DNA of 64,000 nt, from the NCBI GenBank assembly GCA_963664625.1, contig OY761541.1, forward strand, positions 372,001 through 436,000. The letters are read 5' to 3'. The DNA is from CBDCFV01 sp963664625 (GTDB lineage Bacteria > Chloroflexota > Dehalococcoidia > Lucifugimonadales > UBA3495). The position numbers were made by a program, and so were the translations under genes. Of the stretch, positions 40,574 to 48,754 are shown one piece after another (the stretch's first letter is position 1; each line of letters starts with the position of its first letter). The notes below the pieces were generated by a model. The model was not told the DNA's origin and did no database searches. It worked only from the letters and a program-made list of their open reading frames with translations.

Positions 40574-40927
40574 ATGCCGGTACGTGTAGGGTTCAGCATG
40601 TATCGCAAGCAGATGCTGGAGCAGGAGTTGGAGCGAATCGAGGAGTTGCTGCCGAATCTGGGCCTCAAGAAAGTGATCCTGACTGGCGACATGGTCACCG
40701 GCGACGTCGGCCCCGAAAGCCGGATCGATTTGATAGTGGTCCAGGAGACCGAGTATTCCTTTGGCCGGCGGGCGGACTTTTTCTCCTGGCACTTCAATAG
40801 TTTCATAGCGGTGGACACCCTGGTCTATACACCGGAGGAGTTTGAAGCCCACCGCGACACGCTGCCCGCATTAAAGCAGGCCTGCGAGATAGGAAGGGTA
40901 TTGTTCGATGACGATTCGTCAATCTGA
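40574..40927 (+). CDS. degenerate MNT-type nucleotidyltransferase, HEPN partner
   Basis: A 117-residue protein with the nucleotidyltransferase fold but an altered active site: where GS-x-x-x-G...DxD is expected it has LTGDMVTGDVGPESRIDLIVV, with GD replacing GS and the first aspartate of DxD replaced by arginine. It overlaps the HEPN gene at 40908 by 20 bases, the classic MntA-HepT arrangement. It is probably a catalytically inactive antitoxin-like binding partner rather than an AMPylating enzyme. Confidence 0.72.
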   Translation: MPVRVGFSMYRKQMLEQELERIEELLPNLGLKKVILTGDMVTGDVGPESRIDLIVVQETEYSFGRRADFFSWHFNSFIAVDTLVYTPEEFEAHRDTLPALKQACEIGRVLFDDDSSI

Positions 40928-41312
40928 GGGCACCAGGTGGCTGCGCCAAGCGAAACAAGACCTGCTAGACGCCGATTATCTGCGGGAGGGGAGCAGGTAT
41001 AATCTGGCCTGTTTCCAAGGACAGCAGGCCGCCGAGAAGGCGGTGAAGGCGTACCTATACCACAGGGGCGCGGAGGACGTGTGGGGGCACTCTCTGATTG
41101 ACCTTTGCGAAGACGCGAAGCTGTTCGAGATGTTCTTTGACACGGTGAAGGACGACGCCCGCCAACTGGACAAATACTACGAAATCACCCGCTACCCCGG
41201 ATACCTGCCCAGCGGCACTTCATCGGAGGCGTTCGACAGGATTGATGCCGACCGGGCAATAGAATTGGCGCAAACGGTGGTGGACTTCGTCAGCGAAAGG
41301 GTGCCGGCGTAG
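40908..41312 (+). CDS. HEPN-domain protein
   Basis: A 134-residue HEPN protein: WLRQAKQDLLDADYLREGSRYNLACFQGQQAAEKAVKAYLYHRG is the first helical half, then HSLIDLCEDA, and the hallmark DKYYEITRYPGYLPSG near 84-99. This subgroup usually pairs with an MNT protein, as here. It follows lutABC but is unlikely to be functionally related to lactate use. Confidence 0.85.
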   Translation: MTIRQSEGTRWLRQAKQDLLDADYLREGSRYNLACFQGQQAAEKAVKAYLYHRGAEDVWGHSLIDLCEDAKLFEMFFDTVKDDARQLDKYYEITRYPGYLPSGTSSEAFDRIDADRAIELAQTVVDFVSERVPA

Positions 41313-41334
41313 GCCGGTCAATTGTCGATAGCAG

Positions 41335-41697
41335 CTACACAAAAATATCCGGGAATGGCCTATCCTGATCGACGGTCTCTTCCACTGGGTTCACCTTCAA
41401 GCCCAGGGCCTGCAAGCTGGTGGCTCCGAGCAAGGGCAGTGGAGCTTCCAGAGCGCCTACAAGTATGCCCGCCTCCCTGTCCTGCAACCGCACGTAGGTC
41501 GCCGTAACCGGCATTTCCCGTGGGGTTCCGTCCGCCGTCACAATTCCCGTCGTCACGTCACCGAACGCAATGCCCAGTTGTGCGGCCAGTGCGGGGCTGA
41601 TTACGGTGTACAAAGACCCAGTATCGACAAGAAACTCAACCTCGGTTAAATCTTCTTGTCGCGGCCCAAGCCCTGCGGTAACTTTTACCAGGCCCAA
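41335..41697 (-). CDS. retropepsin-like aspartic protease (clan AA)
   Basis: A 120-residue protein with the aspartyl-protease signature EVEFLVDTGSLYTVIS (Asp25 region), flap-like ADGTPREMP and the C-terminal hydrophobic LLGATSLQALGLKV, the conserved second half of the bacterial clan AA family. Such proteins act as dimers on unknown substrates. The start is TTG at 41697, supported by GGAGCG upstream. It follows the glycerate kinase gene by 53 bases. Confidence 0.82.
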   Translation of the reverse strand: MGLVKVTAGLGPRQEDLTEVEFLVDTGSLYTVISPALAAQLGIAFGDVTTGIVTADGTPREMPVTATYVRLQDREAGILVGALEAPLPLLGATSLQALGLKVNPVEETVDQDRPFPDIFV

Positions 41698-41750
41698 TTA
41701 TGGCGCTCCAGATGCGGTGGTTGATATAGCCATGCTGGGTCAGGGAGCCT

Positions 41751-42902
41751 CTACAACTTCAGCCATATCCCTACCTTGATCAACCTCAATGCCCTTTCCG
41801 CAGCATTTTCCAGCAGCCTTTCGCTTCGCCGGAGGCTCTGGCTGAAACTCATTGGCCGGTCTGCGATGCAGACTATGCCCGTAATGCCATGCTCGTACAG
41901 TTCTTCATGGCCCTGCCCCAAAGTCCCCGCCAGAAGAATCGTCGGCACGCCCTTGCCCCTGGCCCACCTGGCCACTCCAACCGGAGCCTTGTCATAGATG
42001 GTGGACCGGTCCACTCCGCCCTCGCCGGTGATGACCAAGCTGGCGCCCTCCAGGTGAGCGTCGAAGTCCAGCACGTCGCAGACCATGTCGATGCCCGACC
42101 TGATCTCGGCGCCGGCGAACGCCATCAAGCCTGCCCCCAGACCTCCGGCCGCACCGGCGCCCGGGGCATCTATAACGTCCAGCCCCAGGTCACGTCTCAC
42201 GATTATTCCGAAGTTGTTTAGCGCGGCGTCCAACTCCGACACCACCTCGGGCGACGCACCCTTTTGCGGCCCGTAGACTGCCGATGCCCCGGTGGGGCCG
42301 CACAACGGGTTGGTTACGTCTGTAGCGGCCACTACAGACACTTCCTTCAACCGGGAGTCCAGCGAAGAGACTTCAATACGGTCCAGATGGGCCAACGCCG
42401 CGCCGCCGTCTGGCAGGGTTTGGCCTTGCGTGTCAAGGAATCTTGCCCCCAGTGCGGACGCCATCCCCGCCCCGCCGTCGTTGGTGGCGCTGCCTCCCAA
42501 GCCAACTATGATGCGGACAAAGCCCTTGTCTAGGGCCTCCTTGATGATTTCGCCCGTTCCGCGGGTGGTGGTTATCCTCGGGTCGCGGTTGCGGGGTGGG
42601 ACCAGCGCAAGCCCGGACGGTCGGGCCATTTCGATGACCGCTGTCCGGCCGTCCCCCATTACGCCCCAACTGGCTTCCAACGGCTGCCCCAAGGGGCCGG
42701 TGACGGTGCTGCGGAATTGCTGCCCGCCGGTGCTGTCGACCAAGGCATTCAGGGTGCCGTCTCCCCCGTCCGCCACCGGCACTAGAACGGTTTCGGCCTC
42801 CGGATCGGCAGCCAGTACGCCCCGCTGAATGGCGCGGGCGGCCTGCAACGCGGAAAGGTTCCCTTTGAACGTCTGGGGAGCGATAACTATCTTCATTGCC
42901 AT
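41751..42902 (-). CDS. glxK: glycerate kinase (GK-I/GarK type)
   Basis: A 383-residue glycerate kinase phosphorylating D-glycerate, which feeds serine or glyoxylate carbon into glycolysis. The start MAMKIVIAPQTFKGNLSALQAA, the ADGGDGTLNALV block near 48, GLGGSATNDGGAGMA near 130 and GEGGVDRSTIYDKAPVGVARWA near 290 are diagnostic. The start at 42902 has AGGTG close upstream, and a TATAAT box lies only ten bases before it (42917-42912), giving an almost leaderless message. The frame is open further upstream without support. Confidence 0.94.
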   Translation of the reverse strand: MAMKIVIAPQTFKGNLSALQAARAIQRGVLAADPEAETVLVPVADGGDGTLNALVDSTGGQQFRSTVTGPLGQPLEASWGVMGDGRTAVIEMARPSGLALVPPRNRDPRITTTRGTGEIIKEALDKGFVRIIVGLGGSATNDGGAGMASALGARFLDTQGQTLPDGGAALAHLDRIEVSSLDSRLKEVSVVAATDVTNPLCGPTGASAVYGPQKGASPEVVSELDAALNNFGIIVRRDLGLDVIDAPGAGAAGGLGAGLMAFAGAEIRSGIDMVCDVLDFDAHLEGASLVITGEGGVDRSTIYDKAPVGVARWARGKGVPTILLAGTLGQGHEELYEHGITGIVCIADRPMSFSQSLRRSERLLENAAERALRLIKVGIWLKL

Positions 42903-43004
42903 AGGGCACCTATTATACAACAGGCTTCCCACGGCCCAGAACGCTGTATTCAATTCCCCCGCCCTCTGCTAAAATCTGGGCAAGCTGGATTTGGGACAGG
43001 TTAC

Positions 43005-44336
43005 ATGTCGTCTAAAGAAGAATTGAAGCAACGCGCGTTTCAGGAAATTGATACTCGCGCCGATGAAATAGTCGGGATCGCCAAGACCATTCTGAACAAC
43101 CCGGAGCCCGGTTTCCGGGAGACCAAGACCGCCAACCTGGTGGCGACCAAGTTTGCGGATATGGGGATTCCTTTCCGTTCCGGGCTGGCTATGACGGGGG
43201 TCAGGTCTGAATTGGTCGGCGGGACAGCGGGGCCGACCCTTGCCATCCTTGGGGAACTGGACTCCCTGATAGTCCACGAGCACCCACATGCAGACTCAGC
43301 CACGGGTGCAGCCCACGCTTGCGGCCACCACTGCCAGATAGCAATGGTGTTCGGAGCGGCGATGGGCCTGATGCAGTCGGACGTACTTTCCGAGTTGAGC
43401 GGCCGGTTGGTGTTCATGGCGGTCCCGGCTGAAGAGTACATCGAGATAGAGTACCGGGACGGGCTTCGGCAGGAAGGCAAAATAGAATTCCTCGGCGGCA
43501 AGCCGGAATTCATCCGGCTGGGGGAGTTCGACGACGTAGACTTGGCGATGATGCTGCACACCACCAGCACCCCGGACGAGAAGAAGCTTTGCATCAGCGG
43601 CACCAACAACGGCACGGTTGCAAAGAAGATACAGTTCCTCGGGCGGGGCGCTCACGCGGGCGGTACGCCCCACTTGGGCATCAACGCTCTTAACGCGGCC
43701 ACGCTTGCCTTGACCGCAATTCACTACAACCGGGAGACGTTCAGAGACCCGGACACAGTCCGCGTGCATCCCATCATCACCAAGGGCGGCGAAGCCATCA
43801 GCGCCGTTCCCGCCGAGGTGAGGATGGAGACCTTTGTGCGCGGGCGAACGGTTGAGGCAATCGTGGACGCCAACAAAAAGGTGGACCGGGCCTTGAAGGC
43901 CGGAGCGTTGGCTGTAGGGGCTAACGTCAACATCCAGACCATCCCAGGGTACATGCCTCTGACGCAAAACGCGAGCATGGCCGACATCTTTGAGGCCAAT
44001 TCCGTGGCCTTGGTGGGGAAGGAAAACGTTGGCTACGCGCCGCACCGCACCGGGTCTACCGACATGGGGGACGTAAGCCAGTTGATGCCGGTTATACACC
44101 CCTACGTTGGCGGCGCGACGGGCATCGGCCACGGCGCGAACTACGTTGTGCAGGACTACAGCCTGTCGGTAATTACGGCGGCCAAGGCGCTGACCGCCAC
44201 CGCCATCGACCTGATGGGCGACGGGGCCAGTCAAGCCGGCAGCATCGTGGCGGGACACCGCCCGAACATGACCAGGAACGAGTACCTGAAGTTCATGCGC
44301 CAGCAAGCATCGGATGAGACTTTCCGGAGCGAATAG
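43005..44336 (+). CDS. M20-family amidohydrolase (AbgB-like), copy 1
   Basis: A 443-residue zinc-dependent amidohydrolase/peptidase. Metal-ligand regions are SATGAAHACGHHCQIAM (near 92-108), AVPAEEYIEIEY (near 143) and the C-terminal TGSTDMGDVSQLMP (near 346); a dimerisation domain lies between. The closest known type is AbgB, which hydrolyses p-aminobenzoyl-glutamate and other N-acyl amino acids. It forms a tandem pair with the gene at 44341, five bases downstream, which has the same plan and probably arose by duplication. Confidence 0.9.
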   Translation: MSSKEELKQRAFQEIDTRADEIVGIAKTILNNPEPGFRETKTANLVATKFADMGIPFRSGLAMTGVRSELVGGTAGPTLAILGELDSLIVHEHPHADSATGAAHACGHHCQIAMVFGAAMGLMQSDVLSELSGRLVFMAVPAEEYIEIEYRDGLRQEGKIEFLGGKPEFIRLGEFDDVDLAMMLHTTSTPDEKKLCISGTNNGTVAKKIQFLGRGAHAGGTPHLGINALNAATLALTAIHYNRETFRDPDTVRVHPIITKGGEAISAVPAEVRMETFVRGRTVEAIVDANKKVDRALKAGALAVGANVNIQTIPGYMPLTQNASMADIFEANSVALVGKENVGYAPHRTGSTDMGDVSQLMPVIHPYVGGATGIGHGANYVVQDYSLSVITAAKALTATAIDLMGDGASQAGSIVAGHRPNMTRNEYLKFMRQQASDETFRSE

Positions 44337-44340
44337 CCTT

Positions 44341-45687
44341 ATGTTGACTACTCAAGAACTCAAGGACCTGGCTTGCGCCACTATAGACAGAAGGGCCGAC
44401 GAATTCGTTGGCGTTTCGCAGGACATCCTGTCCCACCCGGAGCCGGGTTTCTCCGAAGCCCATGCGTCCCAGTTGGTGGCGCAGAAGTTTTCCGAATTGC
44501 AAATTTCCCACGAAAAAGGGATGGCGATCACGGGGGTCAAGGGAAGAATCTCCGGGGGCGCCGGGTCCGGCCCCAAAGTGGCTATCATCGGCGAGTTGGA
44601 CTCGTTGATTGTCAACGAGCACCCGTACTCGGACCCGGTCACCAGCGCCGCCCACGCCTGCGGGCATCACTGCCAGATCGGCATGATGCTGGGCGCGACC
44701 ATGGGACTGTTGACACCGGAAGTATTGGGCCAACTCCACGGAGAAATCATCCCCTTCGCGGTCCCCGCCGAGGAGTTCATTGAGGTGGAGCACCGCCTCC
44801 AGATGAGGGAAGAACGTAAGCTGGAGTTCTTGGGCGGCAAGCAGGAGTTGATCAAGCTGGGAAAGTTCGACGACGTGGACATGGCCGTTATGTGCCATAC
44901 GGCCAGCGACATGGGAGAGCGGAAGTTCGCTGTCGGCGGCACCAGCAACGGACACGTGGTCAAGTACGTGCAGTTTGCCGGCCGCGGCGCCCATGCGGGC
45001 AGCTATCCTCACTTGGGCATCAATGCGCTGAACGCGGCATCCTTCGCTTTGCAGGCCATAAACGCCAACCGTGAGGTCTACCGTGACGACGATACCGTCC
45101 GCATCCACGGCATAATGACCAAGGGAGGCGAAGCGGTAAGCGCAGTTCCCGCGGACGTGAAGCTGGAGTGGAGGGTGCGGTCCGGCTCTCCGGACGCAGT
45201 GGTAAAGAACTCGGCCATCGTAGACCGTTGCTTCAAGGCCGGCGCCCTGTCGGTGGGGGCTTCCGTGAAGATTACGACCATTCCGGGCTACCTGCCGATG
45301 CGGAACGACAATACATTGCAAGACCTCTTCAGGCAGAACGCCACGGCCCTGCTGGGGGAGTCGGCGATAGCAGTGGTGCCCGCACGGCGCAACCGGGGCG
45401 GGTCTACCGACATGGGGGACCTGAGCCATATCATCCCGGCCTGTCACCCTTACGTCGGCGGAGCCGTAGGAGCGGGCCACAGCAAGGACTACTTGATCAC
45501 CGACTACAAGACTGCGGTGATCAACCCGGCCAAGGTCATGGCCATGGTTGTAATCGACCTGCTTGCCAATGGCGGAGCCAAGGCGAAAGAGGTGGTTGAC
45601 ACCTATCGACCGCAGATGAAGAAGTCGGCCTACTTGAGGTTTCAGAGAGAACGGGCTGAGGTCATCGACTTTGACGGCGCGGTGTAA
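44341..45687 (+). CDS. M20-family amidohydrolase (AbgB-like), copy 2
   Basis: A 448-residue paralogue of the preceding gene. It keeps SAAHACGHHCQIGMMLGATMG, AVPAEEFIEVEH, LEFLGGKQELIKLGKFDDVDMAVM and GGSTDMGDLSHIIPACHPYVGGAVGAGH with the metal ligands intact. The start at 44341 lies four bases after the copy 1 stop; the frame's earlier ATG (44314) would sit inside copy 1. Two adjacent copies may form a heteromer like AbgA-AbgB. The substrate is unknown. Confidence 0.9.
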   Translation: MLTTQELKDLACATIDRRADEFVGVSQDILSHPEPGFSEAHASQLVAQKFSELQISHEKGMAITGVKGRISGGAGSGPKVAIIGELDSLIVNEHPYSDPVTSAAHACGHHCQIGMMLGATMGLLTPEVLGQLHGEIIPFAVPAEEFIEVEHRLQMREERKLEFLGGKQELIKLGKFDDVDMAVMCHTASDMGERKFAVGGTSNGHVVKYVQFAGRGAHAGSYPHLGINALNAASFALQAINANREVYRDDDTVRIHGIMTKGGEAVSAVPADVKLEWRVRSGSPDAVVKNSAIVDRCFKAGALSVGASVKITTIPGYLPMRNDNTLQDLFRQNATALLGESAIAVVPARRNRGGSTDMGDLSHIIPACHPYVGGAVGAGHSKDYLITDYKTAVINPAKVMAMVVIDLLANGGAKAKEVVDTYRPQMKKSAYLRFQRERAEVIDFDGAV

Positions 45688-45713
45688 CGGCAACGGCTTT
45701 CATACTTAGCAAC

Positions 45714-45788
45714 GGGGGCAACCACAAGGGTTGCCCCTACTGACGCGGACTGTACCGTAGGGGCGTCCCTTGTGGGCGCCCATATCGC
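45714..45788. repeat. two-hairpin intergenic element, copy 2 (inverted)
   Basis: Inverted copy of the element at 24221-24296, with hairpins GGGGCAACC/GGTTGCCCC and GGGGCGTCCC/GGGCGCCC. It lies between the convergent M20 and CTP-kinase-like genes, in the same context as copy 1. Confidence 0.85.
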
Positions 45789-45838
45789 AAGAAACCACCG
45801 CAAGCACGGCTACCCACCATTACAAAGATTTCGCATCA

Positions 45839-46438
45839 CTAGGCTATCAGGAAGTGCATGGCCGCGCCCGAAATTAACGGGACCGTAAGGTTGTCGTCTG
45901 GTGGCAGTGAAGCCAACTCCACCAATGCAGCCACGGCGGCACCAACCAGCAAGACCCAATGGTACTCAACCACGCCAACAGCGACCAGTAACCCCACCAC
46001 AGCCAGCGACACCGCCAGGAATGCGGCCGTGCCTCCGGGCGACTTACCCTGTATTCTGGGCCCCGGCATAGCGCGGCCCACCAAGGCCGCGGCCGGATCG
46101 CCAAGAGACAGGAACAGCAACGACGCCACGGCTATTGTCGAGTCGAACAGCCCGAAAACCGCCAAGGCCGCGATGACCAGGTAAGTGGCCCCGGTAATGC
46201 GGTTGGTTTCAGACCCCTTGAGCAGGGGTGCCAGCCAGTGGAGAAAATGCCGGTTCAACCACTCTACCCGGAACCGGGCCAGGTCGAGGGCCAAGGCGGC
46301 GGCGGACAGCGCCGCCAGAGCGATGATCATGTGACTGGACGCTACGAAAATACCGGCGATGGGGATGGAAGAGCCGGCAATCAGATGAAAGAGCCTGCGC
46401 CAGACAGGGGGGGCAGTTCTGGGCGACGACATCCGCAT
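45839..46438 (-). CDS. SEC59/DGK1/VTE5-family CTP-dependent lipid kinase-like membrane protein
   Basis: A 199-residue protein with about six hydrophobic segments. The family block LSLGDPAAALVGRAMPGPRIQGKSPGGTAAF (near 110-140) and the C-terminal ELASLPPDDNLTVPLISGA are shared with dolichol, phytol and diacylglycerol kinases that use CTP. It probably phosphorylates a prenol or lipid at the cytoplasmic membrane; which one is unknown. It starts seven bases after the stop of the PaREP1-like gene. Confidence 0.85.
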   Translation of the reverse strand: MRMSSPRTAPPVWRRLFHLIAGSSIPIAGIFVASSHMIIALAALSAAALALDLARFRVEWLNRHFLHWLAPLLKGSETNRITGATYLVIAALAVFGLFDSTIAVASLLFLSLGDPAAALVGRAMPGPRIQGKSPGGTAAFLAVSLAVVGLLVAVGVVEYHWVLLVGAAVAALVELASLPPDDNLTVPLISGAAMHFLIA

Positions 46439-46445
46439 ATTGCCG

Positions 46446-46808
46446 TCAGGCTTGGGCGTACTGTTCGAGTAACTCCAGCAATTCTTTTACGGCTGCCAGG
46501 CTTTCCGACACGTCTTGAATAGTCAGCCAACCTTCATAGAAATTGATGTGGAGGTTGTTTGCCTCGCGGAACAGTCTACGGATTTCGGTCTGACCGGTAT
46601 CGGCTACTATGTTGCCGATTACCGCGAACAAATGCCCATGCCTCTTGTGTTCCCATCCGCGGTCTTCAGCTATGGCTTTGACCTTGCGGGCGGCTGCTCC
46701 CCACGCCTTTTCAGATGCCTGCAACAAGTCGCCCTGCGCCAAGTATCTTTCGGAGTCCTCAATAAACCGGCGGCTGACCTCTGTGTGATTCTCTTCCGGG
46801 CGGAGCAT
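46446..46808 (-). CDS. PaREP1/HEPN-like small helical protein, distant copy
   Basis: A 120-residue helical protein, the fourth of this type in the window. It starts MLRPEENHTEVSRRFIEDSERYL, then LLQASEKAWGAAARKVKAIAEDRGWEH, the closest match of the four to archaeal PaREP1 proteins, and ends in SLAAVKELLELLEQYAQA. An R-x-x-x-x-H-like arrangement (RGWEHKRHGH) is present, but whether it is a catalytic site is doubtful. It lies between the lipoprotein and lipid-kinase-like genes on the minus strand. Confidence 0.78.
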   Translation of the reverse strand: MLRPEENHTEVSRRFIEDSERYLAQGDLLQASEKAWGAAARKVKAIAEDRGWEHKRHGHLFAVIGNIVADTGQTEIRRLFREANNLHINFYEGWLTIQDVSESLAAVKELLELLEQYAQA

Positions 46809-46831
46809 TCTCTTCTCCTACCGCGACACTA

Positions 46832-47437
46832 TCAGAAAGGTATCGTTACCGAATCTCCGGCCTGCCAGCGAAAGTCCCGGAACAGGGTATCTTTAGGAGC
46901 TTCGAACACAACCCATCCGTCCAGACCGGTGCCCCGTTGCAGTTCTATGGCTCCCCGGATAAAGCCCCTGTTGGCGTCGAAGGTGCCGTCCGGTTTCAAT
47001 TCCAGCACCTTTCTGGACTCGCTTTTCGGCCCGGGAGGTCCCGTTACTTCCTCGGCGCTCTCGCCCACGTCCAGGGGAAAGTAGCGGGTGGAGTCAAAGT
47101 CACGAAGCTGCACGCCTTCCTTGTCCACCGTGAAGACGGCGCTGGTGGCAGTATGGTTCTGCACCCTTACCCGCAGCACGACAAGCTCCATAGTGTCTTC
47201 GGAGGGAGCTATCCTCAGGTGAGCGAATCCGCCGTCGGACTGGGCCACCGAGTAACGCAACTCGGGCAACCGGTCCATGGAGGCCACACTGACGTGGAAT
47301 GTTCTGCCCTTGAAAAACTGTCCGATGTTGGGGGACGTTTCTGAGCACCCCGCAATGCCAAGGCCAACCACAAGCAGCAGCACCAGGACAGCCACCGGGA
47401 GCACCTTGGTCAAAGCTGACGGACTGATCAGGTTCAC
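46832..47437 (-). CDS. predicted lipoprotein of unknown function
   Basis: A 201-residue exported protein. The N-terminus (VNLISPSALTK, then VLPVAVLVLLLVVGLGIAGC) is a lipoprotein signal with lipobox GIAGC. The mature part is beta-rich (MELVVLRVRVQNHTATSAVFTVDKEGVQLRD), like DUF4352-type immunoglobulin-fold lipoproteins. I set the start at GTG 47437, eight bases after the nifS stop; a longer frame overlapping nifS on the same strand lacks a plausible signal. No clear ribosome site is seen. Confidence 0.75.
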   Translation of the reverse strand: MNLISPSALTKVLPVAVLVLLLVVGLGIAGCSETSPNIGQFFKGRTFHVSVASMDRLPELRYSVAQSDGGFAHLRIAPSEDTMELVVLRVRVQNHTATSAVFTVDKEGVQLRDFDSTRYFPLDVGESAEEVTGPPGPKSESRKVLELKPDGTFDANRGFIRGAIELQRGTGLDGWVVFEAPKDTLFRDFRWQAGDSVTIPF

Positions 47438-47444
47438 GGACAAG

Positions 47445-48647
47445 TTACGGGCCGCTGGTTGCAAGGGTCGGCAACTGGCGAAGTTGTGGGATAAGGCCGT
47501 CCAGCACTTGAAGGAAGTATTCCACATCTTCCTCGGTGTTCTCCCTGCCCAAAGTAACACGAAGGCTGCCCCGGGCCAGGTCGGCAGACTGGCCCAACGC
47601 CAGCAGAACATGGGAAGGCTCCAGGGAGCCGGAGCTGCACGCGCTCCCGCTGGACGCCGCAATCCCGGCAGCATCCAGTCCCAGCAGAATCGCTTCCCCT
47701 TCCACCGCTTCGAAGGAAAAATTGACGTTGTTCGGCAGCCTCTCGCTTGGATGACCGTTGAAATGGCTGCGGGGTATCGTTTCACCGATATGGGCGACGA
47801 TACGGTCTCTAAGCGCGGCGCAATGGATGCTGGACTGCTCGCGTTGAGCGTCGGCAACTTCCAAGGCCGCCGCCAGCCCCACTATTCCCGGCACGTTCTC
47901 GGTGCCGGAACGCCGGTCCCGTTCCTGGCCGCCGCCGTGAATGAGGGGCAGCAAAGGCGCGCCTCGGCGGACATACAGGACACCGGTGCCCTTGGGGCCG
48001 TAAAACTTGTGGCCCGACAGGCTGAGCATGTCTACACCCAAACGGCGCACGTTCAAATCTAAGAACCCTGCCGCTTGCACTGCGTCGGTGTGCACAACAA
48101 TAGTACGGTCCAATTCTTCCGCTCGCCGTTGGACGGCGCCGGCAATACCGGCTATAGGGTTGATGGTGCCTATCTCGTTGTTGGCGTACATCACCGTAAC
48201 CAGTATGGTCTCGTCGGTGACCGCGTTGTAGACCTGTTCCGGGTGGACCATTCCATGCTCGTCCACCGGCAGGTAGGTTACGGCGAATCCGTTGTTTTCC
48301 AAGTCCTGGCAAGCGTGCAACACCGCGTGATGTTCGACGGCGGTGGTGATTATATGGTTTCCGGTACCCGCCAACGCCACGGCTACCCCGTGGATGGCCA
48401 TGTTGTCTGCCTCGGTGCCGCCCCCGGTGAAAATCACTTCCCGTGCCCGGCAATGCAGGACACCGGCCACTCTTTCCCGCGCGGCGTCCAGCGCATAGCG
48501 AGCCTCCTGCCCCACGGTGTGCATACTCGACGGGTTGCCGTACAACTCGGTGAAGTAGGGAAGCATAGCTTCCAACACGCGGGGGTCCATCGCCGTGGTG
48601 CCGGCGTGGTCCAGGTAGACTGTACCTTTTGGCGTCGTCGTTGACAT
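47445..48647 (-). CDS. nifS: cysteine desulfurase (NifS/IscS family)
   Basis: A 400-residue PLP enzyme that removes sulfur from cysteine for iron-sulfur cluster and thio-cofactor assembly; it may also supply selenium from selenocysteine, relevant given tRNA-Sec at 16288. It shows VYLDHAGTTAMDPRVLEAM at the start, the PLP lysine in LSLSGHKFYGPKGTGVLYV and the active cysteine loop ASSGSACSSGSLEPSHVL near 323. No IscU/SufU or MnmA gene is adjacent. The start at 48647 is preferred over one ten codons earlier by family length. Confidence 0.94.
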   Translation of the reverse strand: MSTTTPKGTVYLDHAGTTAMDPRVLEAMLPYFTELYGNPSSMHTVGQEARYALDAARERVAGVLHCRAREVIFTGGGTEADNMAIHGVAVALAGTGNHIITTAVEHHAVLHACQDLENNGFAVTYLPVDEHGMVHPEQVYNAVTDETILVTVMYANNEIGTINPIAGIAGAVQRRAEELDRTIVVHTDAVQAAGFLDLNVRRLGVDMLSLSGHKFYGPKGTGVLYVRRGAPLLPLIHGGGQERDRRSGTENVPGIVGLAAALEVADAQREQSSIHCAALRDRIVAHIGETIPRSHFNGHPSERLPNNVNFSFEAVEGEAILLGLDAAGIAASSGSACSSGSLEPSHVLLALGQSADLARGSLRVTLGRENTEEDVEYFLQVLDGLIPQLRQLPTLATSGP

Positions 48648-48754
48648 AGGTTTAGGCCGATGGTCCTTGAAAATCAAATCTTTACTGGAGTTTCGCTGGG
48701 CGGGGTATCCAGACAGGATGTATATTGTAGCACAGGCCGTTTCAGGGATATCTA

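Noticed and set aside
47438..47857. A 140-residue N-terminal extension of the lipoprotein into nifS
   Set aside because: It is a shifted same-strand frame inside nifS with no signal peptide; a lipoprotein signal begins exactly after the nifS stop.
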